A stretch of 64,000 nucleotides of DNA. It comes from Pseudobdellovibrionaceae bacterium. GTDB lineage: Bacteria; Bdellovibrionota; Bdellovibrionia; Bdellovibrionales; Bdellovibrionaceae. How positions within the stretch are numbered: the first letter of the stretch is position 1; the number at the start of each line of letters is the position of its first letter. Positions 16,962 to 26,489 of the stretch are shown piece after piece. The DNA lies in the NCBI GenBank assembly GCA_947449255.1, contig CANFQX010000002.1, positions 124,001 through 188,000 on the forward strand, read 5' to 3'. The position numbers and the translations under genes are program-made. Below the pieces are notes generated by a model. The model was not told the DNA's origin and ran no database searches. It worked only from the letters and a program-made list of their open reading frames with translations.

Positions 16962-17852
16962 TTACCGATTAGTTCCGAGAGTCTTCATTCTTTGAATACG
17001 AACTCTGAAATCTACCCAGTAATCAATCAAACCAACAATACTTACTACAAGAAATAATTGGCCGATTAATATTATGTGTGCCAAAAAACGAGTGAAAGCA
17101 CCTGCCTTCATCGAATCAAGAAACACTTCCAACACCGCTAATCCCTGGAAAAAATAGAGAACGACTGCAACGTTCACAATATTTACAGAAAGAATAGCAA
17201 TGGCCTTACCGCCAAAACTCACCATTGTTAGAAGGAAGGCTGTCATCGCTACCCAAATAAAATATTCAGGAAGGCGATATTCTAACAACTTGAGCTGAGA
17301 GGCAATTTTATCATGGGGCAATTTGAGCCATGAAAAAACTCTTCTCTCAAATATAAGCCCCAAACCTATTGCTAAAATTAACATACAAGCAATAGCAGAG
17401 GGGGATTGCTGAATCAAAATGTCTGCATCCAGTTTTAAAGTGGGATTCAACTGTTGAATCGGACTTAAAAAATCTACAATCAGCTTTCTGATTTCAGCGT
17501 ACGTATTAATCCCATTGGCTCTAAATGCTTCATTTATAGTGAAACCTGTAAAACAAGCTCCAAAGAAAACACTTAAAACACCGGATTTCCACCACCCAAG
17601 TCCCTTAACTTCGAATTCACTATAAGCGCCTAAAGTCATCCAAACGGCACCTAAAAAAATTGCTAAGGGTTGAGCGTTGAGGAGCCACGCAGCCCCTATA
17701 ACAAATGAACCCGTACACCAAAAAACCAAGGGTCCATAAGTTTGTCGAAGAACACGAAGAAGTGGAGCACCCAAAATCACAGTAAATATCGACAATAAAA
17801 TCGATAATGAAGATATTGTGATATATTTCTGTATGCTCGCTGACTTCTTCAT
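16962..17852 (-). CDS. DUF2232 (YybS-like) integral membrane protein
   Basis: A 296-residue membrane protein with about eight hydrophobic segments and short loops. The C-terminal third has a YFFQGLAVLEVFL stretch that resembles the DUF2232/YybS family, which often sits between rpsR and rplI in other bacteria. Here it directly follows rpsF (19 bp) with an AAGGG ribosome site overlapping the gap. The function of the family is not known. No rpsR is found on either side, although that is the usual partner at this spot. Confidence 0.75.
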   Translation of the reverse strand: MKKSASIQKYITISSLSILLSIFTVILGAPLLRVLRQTYGPLVFWCTGSFVIGAAWLLNAQPLAIFLGAVWMTLGAYSEFEVKGLGWWKSGVLSVFFGACFTGFTINEAFRANGINTYAEIRKLIVDFLSPIQQLNPTLKLDADILIQQSPSAIACMLILAIGLGLIFERRVFSWLKLPHDKIASQLKLLEYRLPEYFIWVAMTAFLLTMVSFGGKAIAILSVNIVNVAVVLYFFQGLAVLEVFLDSMKAGAFTRFLAHIILIGQLFLVVSIVGLIDYWVDFRVRIQRMKTLGTNR

Positions 17853-17871
17853 GATTTTGCGCCCTTAATAA

Positions 17872-18309
17872 CTATTCGCCTCTGTCAGCGCGATCAGCTT
17901 TTGCCGCTGCAAAGGCAGCTTTACGAGCTTGCATTTTTGCTTCACGTTCTTTTTCACGAGCAGCCGACTCAGAAAGACCTTTTTTGAAGTTTTCTAAGAA
18001 TTTACCCAAAGAAACACGTTCATCTAGACGAGTATGCATAAAACGCAATACTTTATCATTGATGCGCATAGTTCTTTCGATCTCTGTAACAACTTGAGTG
18101 TCTGCCTCAAATGTAGAGTGGAAGTAGAAAGCTTTTTTAAGCTTTCCAATTGGTGTTGCCAAATTTCGTTTACCCCAAGTTTCAAGTGAGTTCACTGAAC
18201 CTTTAAAGTTTTCGATTGTGGCTTTGTTCTTTCTGAAAAGATCCTTTTGATCCTCAACAGTTGCATCTGGATGCATAAGAACAACAACTTCATATGATTG
18301 CTTTTTCAT
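17872..18309 (-). CDS. rpsF: 30S ribosomal protein S6
   Basis: A 145-residue bS6. The start MKKQSYEVVVLMHPDATVEDQ, the NLATPIGKLKKAFYFHSTFEA centre and the LRFMHTRLDERV stretch are typical. The tail beyond residue 110 is a long Lys/Arg/Ala/Glu-rich extension, common in this group. The ribosome site AAGGA precedes the ATG. It normally pairs with S18 on the 30S platform, but the S18 gene is not next to it. Confidence 0.97.
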   Translation of the reverse strand: MKKQSYEVVVLMHPDATVEDQKDLFRKNKATIENFKGSVNSLETWGKRNLATPIGKLKKAFYFHSTFEADTQVVTEIERTMRINDKVLRFMHTRLDERVSLGKFLENFKKGLSESAAREKEREAKMQARKAAFAAAKADRADRGE

Positions 18310-18454
18310 GTATTATCCTTTCGGTTTATAGCCCCCACAATACGGGTGGGAACAAGGATGACTTTTAAAATGTCTAAAGGATGTAACACGGCTAAAGCCT
18401 AAGCACAAGTATTAGGCAATTGAATCCGAAGGAATCCAGTCTTATTATTTAATA

Positions 18455-19147
18455 ATGATTACTTTTATTGAATTTGTTGAGGGGCCTGATGCTGGGGTCA
18501 GACTTCGCGTGGCGCCTAACTTGACGTTGGGACGATCGAAAGCTGACATCATTATACGGGATCCCAAAATTTCGGGAACCCATGCACAAGTCAAATCCGA
18601 CGCCAGAGGACAACTGCTACTCATTGATCTAGATTCTGCAAATGGACTCTATATTAATGGACTCCGTGTGAAGAAAATCGCCTTTTTACAAGGAGTTATA
18701 TTTAGCATTGGAAGAACTCAGTTTAGGGTTGTCCAGGTTGAAGGGGCGGATTCAAGTCAAGCAGCGGTAAGGGTTGAGGGATGGTGTGGCGCTCTGCGAG
18801 ACTCCCTAATTAACGCGAAGCTTAATGATCAAACAGTATCAGAGAAAATTTCAAGCTTCAATCCGACCATTAAACTAATTTTTATTGAAGGAATACAAGC
18901 TGAGAGTGAACTTGTTTTGGGGTATGGACCTAGAAAAATAGGATCTGACTCATTGGATATCGAAATATTAGACAAAGATGCGCCCAGGGAGACCTTTGAA
19001 CTTCACCCACAAGAAGGCGCTGCTGAATTTATAAATAAGGCCCCAGGACATGTTTATATAAACAAAAATTCAATTTCTAAGAAAATTCTTCAAGAGGGCG
19101 ACTTGATCTCTTTTGGCTCGACCTTGATTAAAATCTCATATCTTTGA
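18455..19147 (+). CDS. FHA-domain protein with a second, degenerate FHA-like domain
   Basis: A 230-residue cytoplasmic protein. Residues 1-95 form a forkhead-associated domain: GPDAGVRLRV, LTLGRSKADIIIRDPKISGTHAQV (the GR and SxxH motifs that contact phosphothreonine) and DSANGLYINGLRV. Residues about 140-230 look like a second FHA sandwich (ELVLGYGPRKIGSDS, GHVYINKN, LQEGDLISFGSTLIKI) lacking the phosphopeptide SxxH motif. It probably reads a Ser/Thr kinase signal, but no kinase lies nearby. The hydrolase gene that follows 27 bp later may be co-transcribed. Confidence 0.82.
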   Translation: MITFIEFVEGPDAGVRLRVAPNLTLGRSKADIIIRDPKISGTHAQVKSDARGQLLLIDLDSANGLYINGLRVKKIAFLQGVIFSIGRTQFRVVQVEGADSSQAAVRVEGWCGALRDSLINAKLNDQTVSEKISSFNPTIKLIFIEGIQAESELVLGYGPRKIGSDSLDIEILDKDAPRETFELHPQEGAAEFINKAPGHVYINKNSISKKILQEGDLISFGSTLIKISYL

Positions 19148-19174
19148 GTCTCGGGTGAATATATAAAATACATT

Positions 19175-20044
19175 ATGGAGACAATACCAAAAGTAACCGG
19201 CAAATTTGAGAGTTTTGATGGCACGCCAATTTACTATGAAGTAAGGGGGAAAGGTACGCCCCTTGTGTTGATATACGGCATAGCTTGTCCAATCAATCAC
19301 TGGCACTATCAAATAGAATATTTCTCCAAGTTTTACCAAGTCGTAACTTTTGATCTCCGTGGTCACCAGAAAAGCACGCCCGTTGCTGATATGAAGAATC
19401 TTACAATGGATGCCTTAACCAAGGATATAATTGGCCTGCTCGGTCATTTAAAAATCAAAAAAGCTCACTTTGCAGGCCACAGTTTTGGGGCTCCTTTGTT
19501 GATTCACTTATCGGCAGCAAAACCTCAACTCATTCATTCCATGATTTTTATTAATGGCTTCGCAAAAAATCCAATAAAAGGCATGTTTGGACTCGATGTC
19601 ATTGAGCCATTTTTTTATTTTATAAAATCAAAATACGAAACACAGCCTGATATGTGGAATACTCTGTGGAAAATGGCTATTGATAACCCAATGACGATGT
19701 ACCTGACAGCTTTAGCTGGTGGATTTAATCTTAAGGTTACTCATTTTAAGGATATTGAGGTCTACGCACGCGGAGTTGCCAGAATGAACCTTGAAGTCTT
19801 TCTGCGACTTTTCGAAGCCCTTATGAAATATGACGGCGAAAATGTCTTAGAAAAAATCAAGGCTCCCGTTTTTATAATTGCTGGTGAGCAAGACTTAGTG
19901 ACTCCAGTCAGATTTCAAACCCACCTCAAAGATAAGATAAAACATTCTGAGTTTCTAATTGTTCCTTATGGATCTCACTGCACTCAGCTGGATTTTCCTG
20001 ATTACATAAACTTAAAAATTGAAAAATTTCTGGAGAGTATCTAA
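19175..20044 (+). CDS. Alpha/beta-hydrolase
   Basis: A 289-residue alpha/beta-hydrolase fold enzyme. The catalytic triad is visible: nucleophile Ser103 in AGHSFG, acid Asp240 in AGEQDLVTP and His268 in YGSHCTQ. The oxyanion region is LIYGIACPINHW, in place of the usual HGxP. A cap domain occupies about residues 130-215. Without a signal peptide it is cytoplasmic. The substrate cannot be told from sequence; esterase, lactonase and haloperoxidase-type activities are all possible. Confidence 0.85.
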   Translation: METIPKVTGKFESFDGTPIYYEVRGKGTPLVLIYGIACPINHWHYQIEYFSKFYQVVTFDLRGHQKSTPVADMKNLTMDALTKDIIGLLGHLKIKKAHFAGHSFGAPLLIHLSAAKPQLIHSMIFINGFAKNPIKGMFGLDVIEPFFYFIKSKYETQPDMWNTLWKMAIDNPMTMYLTALAGGFNLKVTHFKDIEVYARGVARMNLEVFLRLFEALMKYDGENVLEKIKAPVFIIAGEQDLVTPVRFQTHLKDKIKHSEFLIVPYGSHCTQLDFPDYINLKIEKFLESI

Positions 20045-20064
20045 AAAATATTTAGGCCAAACTG

Positions 20065-20607
20065 TTACATTTTTTGGCTACGTATATTTACTACCATTCC
20101 AAACCCAATTAAGAATATTGCACCAGTAGCAATATGAAATAAGTGATCTGAGGTACCAAGTTCAATAAATTCAGGGAAAAGTCTCCACCAAAAATTATCT
20201 TCCTTAAAACTTCCCGTTTTCGAAATTTCAGCAAATAGGGCGTGGCTATTTATTCCCTTTATAAATCCGAAAGATCCAAGCAGAAGATAACCTAAACCGA
20301 CGATACTTGAATAAATTTTGGCTGCTTTTTTTCCGATAAATCCAAATGTTAAAGCTAATATACCTGATAAAAGGTGTATTAGCTTCATTATGTAATTGAG
20401 CTGGGCATTGGCTAGATCAGAAGTTGCTAATTCTACCAATCCAAAAGTAATCAGCAGGAACCCAAGAACGATACTCACTTCCTGTGCATAGTTTTTTCTG
20501 AAAACTATTTGTTCTTCTTTTTGCTCGTAAGACGGCTTGATCTCAGTAGAGTTTAAAGTTTTACCTTGGATTTTCTTCTGCGTTTCACGAATTATTTCTG
20601 GATACAC
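20065..20607 (-). CDS. Four-helix membrane protein (DUF4383-like)
   Basis: A 180-residue inner-membrane protein. A charged N-terminal 40 residues is followed by four hydrophobic segments (about 45-62, 74-92, 100-120 and 155-175). The pattern HLLSGILALTFGF, LGYLLLGSFGF and HLFHIATGAIFLIGFGM, with His residues at helix starts, resembles the DUF4383 family. It is convergent with the hydrolase gene, 20 bp apart. Function unknown. Confidence 0.65.
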   Translation of the reverse strand: MYPEIIRETQKKIQGKTLNSTEIKPSYEQKEEQIVFRKNYAQEVSIVLGFLLITFGLVELATSDLANAQLNYIMKLIHLLSGILALTFGFIGKKAAKIYSSIVGLGYLLLGSFGFIKGINSHALFAEISKTGSFKEDNFWWRLFPEFIELGTSDHLFHIATGAIFLIGFGMVVNIRSQKM

Positions 20608-20803
20608 GAAATGCCTCCATATTTCTCGCTTAATATGTGCAGGCTACCATTCATTTAATTCTAAGGCATTGCTATTGGGGAAAATACAAAAAAGGCTAAT
20701 TTATAAAGATTGTAGTACGGTTAAGAATACCCATTTTAAATTCATTGAGGCCTCTTTCAGGGACCTCAACGTGAATAAATTTAAAACTGATGGATTGGCT
20801 CAT

Positions 20804-22444
20804 CTATTTCCAAAAGGCTTTTACAGCGTCCCAACCATTGCGATTAACACTTGAATCAGAAGTAAAAACCATTTTCACGTATTCTCCATCTATTTCAGGG
20901 CTATATGAGTTATCATTTCTCCCGCTGAGTTCACCCTGACTTTGCCCGCTAGCATTAAAAAATTCAACTTTGTCAAAATTAGTTTCGGTATCAAATTTTG
21001 AAAAATAAATTGAGATTTTCTGAGCTCCAGGAACTTTAACCTCATAGACTTCATTAGATCCTGATTTATAGGGATGAGGTGAAGATACCGAAATATCGAC
21101 GGATTTCCAATTTTGAGGATCATTTTCATCTGGCTCTGGTATTGCATTTCTGAGTGCACTATGAGCATTCACTAATCCGGCGATTATCTTTCCTCTGGTC
21201 CCCGGTATAGGGCGGGAAGTTGATATAATTCTCTCTTTTAATTGAGTGTTGGTAAGTTGCGGTTCATGCGCGAAAAGCAAAGCTGCTACTCCTGAAACGT
21301 GGGGTGCAGCCATTGAGGTTCCTGACATAGATTCATAACCATCTCCATCCACTGACGAATATATATTTACTCCAGGGGCTGCCACATGGACTGTCTTCTT
21401 GCCGAAGTTTGAAAAACTAGCCAAAGCTCCTCGATTATTTATGGCCCCTACTGAAATTACATTTGGCACATCATAACTTGCTGGATAGGAAGGTGTCGTA
21501 TCGTTGTTGTTTGACTCATTTCCTGAAGCAGCAATAAAAATCGCACCAGCTTCGTTGGATCGCTGAATCGCCTGTTTTAATGTTTCTGAGTATCCGCCGC
21601 CACCCCAAGAATTTGACAGTACACGCGCGCCCATCTGTGTAGCATAATCTATTGCTTTCAAAGCACCCTCGAGCGAGCCGGACCCATCAGCACTAAGAAA
21701 TTTTACCCCCATCAGGCGAACATTCCAATTTACGCCCGCTATTCCCTTCCCATCATCACCACTTCCGCCAATTGTACCAGAGCAGTGAGATCCGTGACCG
21801 TGGTCATCCATATTTTCGCCACTGGGAGCGTTTGGAATTGCGAAGCTTGCACCATAGATATCATCTACGATCCCATTATTATCGTCATCAATTCCGGATT
21901 TTCCATTGAGTTCAGTTTGATTGATCCAAATATTATTTTTTAAATCTGGATGATCATAATTAATACCTGTGTCTATGACCGCAACAATGACATCTCTAGA
22001 TCCGGTCTCGATGTCCCAAGCTTGAACTGCACCAATATCAATACCAGGTATACCGGGCTTTTTAGCTGAATCTAATTGTCCAAAATTTTGAAGGCCCCAA
22101 AGTTTATCTAAATCAGGATCGTTTGGCTTTTTGCTGATTCGATATATGAAGTTTGGTTCCACAATCTCTACATCTTCATTTTTGGTTAATTCACTAATAA
22201 CGCTTTCGGGCTTCTCAAAGATTGGCCTCTTAATGACTGCGATGTTTCTGCTGGGAATTACTGACTTAATATAACTTCTAAGTTTTTTGCCCAAATTTAC
22301 TTCTGATGTGAACTGAAAACTTTCCTTGAGCTTTACAATATATTCACCCGGGACTGCCTCCTGTTGCATTCCAAAAACTTCAAAACTCATTAATATTAAT
22401 AAAAGCGCCAGAAGCCTGGAGGCTCTATCCATAAGTCCTCTCAT
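20804..22444 (-). CDS. Secreted subtilisin-like serine protease with C-terminal CUB-like domain
   Basis: A 546-residue pre-pro-protease. Signal segment about residues 8-26; I9-type propeptide inhibitor about 30-102 (GEYIVKLKE through VEPNFIYRI); peptidase S8 domain about 135-425 with the complete triad Asp158 (VIDTG), His217 (HGHGSH) and Ser377 (GTSMAAP), plus oxyanion Asn309 (SGNES). Residues about 440-546 look like a CUB-type beta sandwich (KVEFFNASG ... GEYVKMVFTSDSSVNRNGWDA), a substrate- or surface-binding module. An AAGGAG ribosome site precedes the ATG. Secreted proteases of this kind fit a predatory lifestyle, but the target is not known. Confidence 0.93.
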   Translation of the reverse strand: MRGLMDRASRLLALLLILMSFEVFGMQQEAVPGEYIVKLKESFQFTSEVNLGKKLRSYIKSVIPSRNIAVIKRPIFEKPESVISELTKNEDVEIVEPNFIYRISKKPNDPDLDKLWGLQNFGQLDSAKKPGIPGIDIGAVQAWDIETGSRDVIVAVIDTGINYDHPDLKNNIWINQTELNGKSGIDDDNNGIVDDIYGASFAIPNAPSGENMDDHGHGSHCSGTIGGSGDDGKGIAGVNWNVRLMGVKFLSADGSGSLEGALKAIDYATQMGARVLSNSWGGGGYSETLKQAIQRSNEAGAIFIAASGNESNNNDTTPSYPASYDVPNVISVGAINNRGALASFSNFGKKTVHVAAPGVNIYSSVDGDGYESMSGTSMAAPHVSGVAALLFAHEPQLTNTQLKERIISTSRPIPGTRGKIIAGLVNAHSALRNAIPEPDENDPQNWKSVDISVSSPHPYKSGSNEVYEVKVPGAQKISIYFSKFDTETNFDKVEFFNASGQSQGELSGRNDNSYSPEIDGEYVKMVFTSDSSVNRNGWDAVKAFWK

Positions 22445-22841
22445 ACCAACATCTCCTTTGATTGGTGATTCGCCACTATGTTTTTTAAAAACTGTGTCTA
22501 ACTCACATTGACCATTCTAAAATAGTACCAATCAGAGGAATAAGTTCTAAATCCTATTTGAGTTTCACTCTGGAACAGAGATAGATCTAGTAGAAGGTAT
22601 TGCGAAAACGCGACGTTCGTCGAAGGAATCCAGATAGAAGATTTAAGCTGGGTGTTTACACTAAAATTATTTTATATGAACAATCAAATTCGCTTATGAA
22701 AGATGTCTTATATTTGCCACTACAAAAATATTAAGTAATTAAGATAAAAAATGTGAATATTGAGTTTTTGATTTTAAAGAGTCATATGGGTAAAGGCTGT
22801 CTGACAATATTTACTTTACTCATCATAGAAAAAATAGTTTT
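22445..22841. other. Intergenic region without a recognised gene
   Basis: About 400 bp of AT-rich sequence between the protease start and the sdh terminator. I see no credible ORF, tRNA-like fold or repeat. It must hold the protease promoter, but no clean -35/-10 pair stands out. Confidence 0.4.
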
Positions 22842-22885
22842 AAAAAAAGTCCCATCGAGCAGTATTAAAATCGATGGGACTTTTT
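22842..22885. terminator. Terminator of the sdhCAB operon
   Basis: GTCCCATCGA (22849-22858) pairs perfectly with 22871-22880 around a 12-nt loop, flanked by an A run (22842-22848) and a T run (22881-22885). Reading on the minus strand, the hairpin is followed by seven T, fitting the end of sdhB 13 bases upstream. It is symmetrical enough to work both ways. Confidence 0.9.
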
Positions 22886-22897
22886 GAAAAATTAAAT

Positions 22898-23686
22898 TTA
22901 TCCAGCGCCGCCATCTTTATGTTTAGGCCGCTTAGTTGCTGTAGCAGCAAAATATTCACGATTCATACGTGATATATTTGTTAATTGGATTTCCTTCGGA
23001 CAAGCAGCCTCGCAGGCGCCCGTCGTCGTGCAAGATCCAAATCCCTGCGCGTCCATAGCAGCAACCATATTTAGGGCTCGCTCTTTTCTTTCAACTTGCC
23101 CTTGAGGCAACAGGGCCATGTGTGAAATCTTTGCTGAAGTAAAAAGTGCGGCTGAGGCATTTTTACAAGCCGCCACACAAGCTCCACAGCCAATGCATGT
23201 TGCAGATGACATTGCCTCATCAGCATCAGTTTTTGGGATTAAAACAGCGTTTGCATCAACTGCATTGCCATTGTTTACTGAAATAAATCCGCCAGCTGAA
23301 ATAATCCTATCAAATGCAGATCGATCAACCATCAAATCTTTAATTACAGGAAAAGATTTTGCCCTAAATGGTTCAATCGTTAAGGTTGCACCATCACTGA
23401 AATTTCTCATATGCAACTGACAGACAGTCGTTGATTTTAACGGGCCATGTGCCTCACCATCGATTACAAATCCACAGCTGCCACAAATACCCTCACGGCA
23501 ATCGTGATCAAAAGCTATAGGCTCATCACCCTTAGAGATCAGTTCTTCATTGACTGAATCGACCATTTCCAAAAAAGAAGCATCTTCAGAAACATTCTTA
23601 GCTTGGTATTCTACAAGGGAGCCGTGATCTTTAGGACCCTTTTGTCTCCAAACTTTCAAAGTTAGATTTATATGTTTTCCAGACAT
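22898..23686 (-). CDS. sdhB: Succinate dehydrogenase/fumarate reductase iron-sulfur subunit
   Basis: A 262-residue electron-transfer subunit. Ligands for [2Fe-2S] are in [10 protein letters not shown] and the later VCQLHM; ligands for the [4Fe-4S] and [3Fe-4S] centres are in [11 protein letters not shown] and [15 protein letters not shown]. The sequence belongs to the non-proteobacterial-type complex with a single cytochrome subunit (type B). It is the last gene of sdhC-sdhA-sdhB and starts 10 bp after sdhA. Confidence 0.96.
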   Translation of the reverse strand: MSGKHINLTLKVWRQKGPKDHGSLVEYQAKNVSEDASFLEMVDSVNEELISKGDEPIAFDHDCREGICGSCGFVIDGEAHGPLKSTTVCQLHMRNFSDGATLTIEPFRAKSFPVIKDLMVDRSAFDRIISAGGFISVNNGNAVDANAVLIPKTDADEAMSSATCIGCGACVAACKNASAALFTSAKISHMALLPQGQVERKERALNMVAAMDAQGFGSCTTTGACEAACPKEIQLTNISRMNREYFAATATKRPKHKDGGAG

Positions 23687-23696
23687 TATATGCCTC

Positions 23697-25613
23697 CTAT
23701 TTGTAGCTTCGAGTTGCTAGATGTACGTTATCGAAAGTCAGCTCTTCTTTGTGTCGAACCTCTGGTTTGTTGTCTCCAGTGTGTTCCCAAGCAGCAACAT
23801 GACAGAAATTTGTGTCATCACGCTGAGCCTCGCCATCAACTTGGTACTCCTCACGGAAATGTCCACCACAAGATTCTTTGCGCTCAAGAGCATCACGGCA
23901 CATCAACTCGCCAAGCTCAATAAAGTCAGCAACGCGCCCAGCTTTTTCAAGCTCAGCATTGATATAATTTACGTCTCCGGGAATTCGCAAATTATTCCAA
24001 AACTCTTCTTTAATTTTTGGGATCTCTTGAAGTGCTTTTTTTAGCCCGACTTCACTTCTTGCCATTCCACAATATTCCCACATAACGTGGCCAAGCTCTT
24101 TGTGGAAACTATCGGCAGTTCGATTGCCCTTAATATTCATTAGTTTCGAGATATCTTTCATAACATTATCTACTGCAGCTTTAAATCCATCATGTGTTGA
24201 AGATATTTTATCAAGCTTAGCACCACCCAGGTAGTTGCCTAAAGTATAAGGAAGAACAAAATAGCCATCTGCCAAACCTTGCATCAAAGCAGATGCGCCT
24301 AAGCGGTTGGCACCATGGTCTGAAAAGTTAGCTTCTCCGGCAACAAATAGACCCGGAACAGTAGATTCCAAGTTATAATCCACCCACAAACCACCCATTG
24401 TATAATGTGGAGCGGGATAAATCATCATGGGTTGCTGGTATGGATTCTGACCGGTAATTTTATCATACATCTCAAAAAGGTTTCCATACCTTTCAGAAAT
24501 CTTATCCTGTCCCAAGCGTTTGATTGAGTCTGCAAAATCAAGATAGACAGCCTTGCCCGTTTCACTAACTCCTCGCCCCTCATCACAACAGTATTTCGCC
24601 TGCCTAGAAGCTACATCTCGAGGAGCTAAGTTTCCAAATGATGGATAGATTCGCTCTAAGAAATAATCTCGTTCGCTTTCAGGTACATCATTTGGATGGC
24701 GCTTATCTCCGACTAATTTTGGCACCCAAATTCGACCGTCATTTCGAAGTGACTCTGACATCAAAGTCAGTTTTGACTGATTTTCCCCATGCACCGGGAT
24801 ACAGGTTGGATGAATTTGTGTGTAGCACGGATTTGCAAAATAAGCGCCGCGCTTATGAGCTTTCCACGCTGCTGTTACTGCACAGTTCATTGCGTTTGTA
24901 GAAAGAAAAAATACGTTCGAATAGCCACCGCTTGCAAGTACGACAGCATCTGCTTCATGAGACTCAATCTCACCAGTCAAAAGGTTTCTAACTATGATGC
25001 CTCTTGCTTTTCCATCGATGACCACTAGATCCAGCATTTCTCGTCGATACCGAAGTTCTATATTTCCTGCATCAACTTGTCTCATCATCTCTGAATAAGC
25101 ACCTAGTAGTAATTGCTGTCCGGTCTGTCCACGAGCATAAAATGTGCGAGATACCTGGGCGCCGCCAAAAGATCTATTAGACAGTGTTCCACCATATTCA
25201 CGCGCAAACGGCACACCTTGCGCTACCATTTGATCGATAATTTTTGCTGACACCTCTGCCAGTCGAAAAACGTTGGCTTCGCGCGCACGGAAGTCTCCGC
25301 CTTTAATTGTGTCATAAAAAAGGCGATAGGTTGAGTCACCATCATTTTGGTAATTTTTTGCAGCATTAATTCCACCCTGAGCCGCAACTGAGTGAGCGCG
25401 ACGTGGAGATTCATGAACACAAAAAACTTTAACCTTATAGCCCAATTCACCCAATGAGGCTGCCGCAGAGGCTCCAGCAAGACCAGCGCCGACGACTATA
25501 ACTGAATGTTTTCTTTTATTTGCAGGATTTACTAGTTTGTTATTGAACTTTGCATTGGTCCACTTGGTCTCAATTGGGCCACTAGGAATTTTATTATCAA
25601 GTTTATTAGCCAT
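23697..25613 (-). CDS. sdhA: Succinate dehydrogenase/fumarate reductase flavoprotein subunit
   Basis: A 638-residue FAD subunit that oxidises succinate (or reduces fumarate). The N-terminal dinucleotide fold is [19 protein letters not shown], and the histidine expected to bind FAD covalently is in [14 protein letters not shown]. Substrate/active-site motifs include [19 protein letters not shown] and [10 protein letters not shown]. It has the length and loops of the type-B family found in Bacteroidetes and epsilonproteobacteria. It lies between sdhC (12 bp) and sdhB (10 bp). Confidence 0.97.
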   Translation of the reverse strand: MANKLDNKIPSGPIETKWTNAKFNNKLVNPANKRKHSVIVVGAGLAGASAAASLGELGYKVKVFCVHESPRRAHSVAAQGGINAAKNYQNDGDSTYRLFYDTIKGGDFRAREANVFRLAEVSAKIIDQMVAQGVPFAREYGGTLSNRSFGGAQVSRTFYARGQTGQQLLLGAYSEMMRQVDAGNIELRYRREMLDLVVIDGKARGIIVRNLLTGEIESHEADAVVLASGGYSNVFFLSTNAMNCAVTAAWKAHKRGAYFANPCYTQIHPTCIPVHGENQSKLTLMSESLRNDGRIWVPKLVGDKRHPNDVPESERDYFLERIYPSFGNLAPRDVASRQAKYCCDEGRGVSETGKAVYLDFADSIKRLGQDKISERYGNLFEMYDKITGQNPYQQPMMIYPAPHYTMGGLWVDYNLESTVPGLFVAGEANFSDHGANRLGASALMQGLADGYFVLPYTLGNYLGGAKLDKISSTHDGFKAAVDNVMKDISKLMNIKGNRTADSFHKELGHVMWEYCGMARSEVGLKKALQEIPKIKEEFWNNLRIPGDVNYINAELEKAGRVADFIELGELMCRDALERKESCGGHFREEYQVDGEAQRDDTNFCHVAAWEHTGDNKPEVRHKEELTFDNVHLATRSYK

Positions 25614-25625
25614 CTTTAAATCTCC

Positions 25626-26285
25626 TTAGTGTGCAGAAAGAAAAATATATAGGGGTTGAGAAATAAAACCGAGAGCGACTATGATTGCATACACGCAGCT
25701 CAGTTTTTTCCATAAATTGCGATATGTACCTTCCATCAACCCCAGGGATTGAAATGTCGAACCAACCCCATGTGACAAATGAAATCCAAGTAAGACTAGG
25801 CATACTACATACCAAGCAACATATCCTGGTTCGCTAAATACTTCCGAAATCAGTTTTGCAAGATCACGCATAACTATGCCATGAACGTTGGTTTCGTAGT
25901 ACGTGCCGTATTTAAAGGTAATAATGTGGAGGATTATAAAGGCCAAAACCATTGAGCCTTGAACTGCCATCGTTCTTGACGCAAGAGTCGCTTTCTTTTT
26001 ACCTTGAGAGACCACAACATAAGCAGATCCCTTAGCTTGCCGATTGGCTCTGGTTAGCAGTACCGCAGTCCCTACATGAATTAACAGAGCCAAAATAAGC
26101 ACTGTTTCAGCAATATAGATAATGTTTCCACTTGTGAGTGCATGCCCATAAGAATTATAGGCATCATTACTAAAGAAAATTAAAAGATTACCAGCCATAT
26201 GAGCAAGGACGAAACCTGCCCAAATTAGACCAGTAATTCCCATCAAGAACTTTTTCCCGACGGTTGACCCGAGAAATATAGACAT
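25626..26285 (-). CDS. sdhC: Succinate dehydrogenase cytochrome b subunit (type B, diheme)
   Basis: A 219-residue membrane subunit with five hydrophobic helices, which anchors SdhAB and carries quinone and haem. Conserved His ligands appear in FVLAHMAGN, LLIHVGTAV, ILHIITFKYG and LGFHLSHGVGS, as expected for two b haems. A single-subunit diheme anchor usually works with menaquinone, so this suggests a menaquinone respiratory chain (inference). It is the first gene of the operon; two small dyads lie just upstream. Confidence 0.94.
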   Translation of the reverse strand: MSIFLGSTVGKKFLMGITGLIWAGFVLAHMAGNLLIFFSNDAYNSYGHALTSGNIIYIAETVLILALLIHVGTAVLLTRANRQAKGSAYVVVSQGKKKATLASRTMAVQGSMVLAFIILHIITFKYGTYYETNVHGIVMRDLAKLISEVFSEPGYVAWYVVCLVLLGFHLSHGVGSTFQSLGLMEGTYRNLWKKLSCVYAIIVALGFISQPLYIFLSAH

Positions 26286-26310
26286 AGCCTAAAACCCCTT
26301 GTTTAAAGTT

Positions 26311-26341
26311 GCTATTGGAAATAGCTGTTCATATTTATGAA
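26311..26341. promoter_or_regulatory. Paired dyads upstream of sdhC, candidate operator
   Basis: GCTATT-gga-AATAGC (26311-26325) and TTCATA-tt-TATGAA (26328-26341) are two adjacent perfect dyads, 26-56 bases before the sdhC start on the minus strand. Their position suits binding of a regulator of respiration, but no known consensus is matched exactly. Confidence 0.35.
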
Positions 26342-26489
26342 TTAAAATTCAATACCTAATATTCTTAACCTCTAAGACACACAGATGTCCATGACGCCGA
26401 GCCTGTTTTGCAATACGTTAAAAAATGATTTTAGTTTTTCATTATCGGGACTTACGATAGAACAAGAGCTTCTCAAAGCGGGGTAAATC

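Noticed and set aside
20745-20769. Stem TTGAGG...CCTCAA after the protease gene as a terminator
   Set aside because: The stem is short with a bulge and no T run follows on the minus strand.
22445-22841. A hidden small gene or RNA in the protease-sdh gap
   Set aside because: No start with ribosome site and coding pattern, and no convincing tRNA or structured RNA fold was seen.
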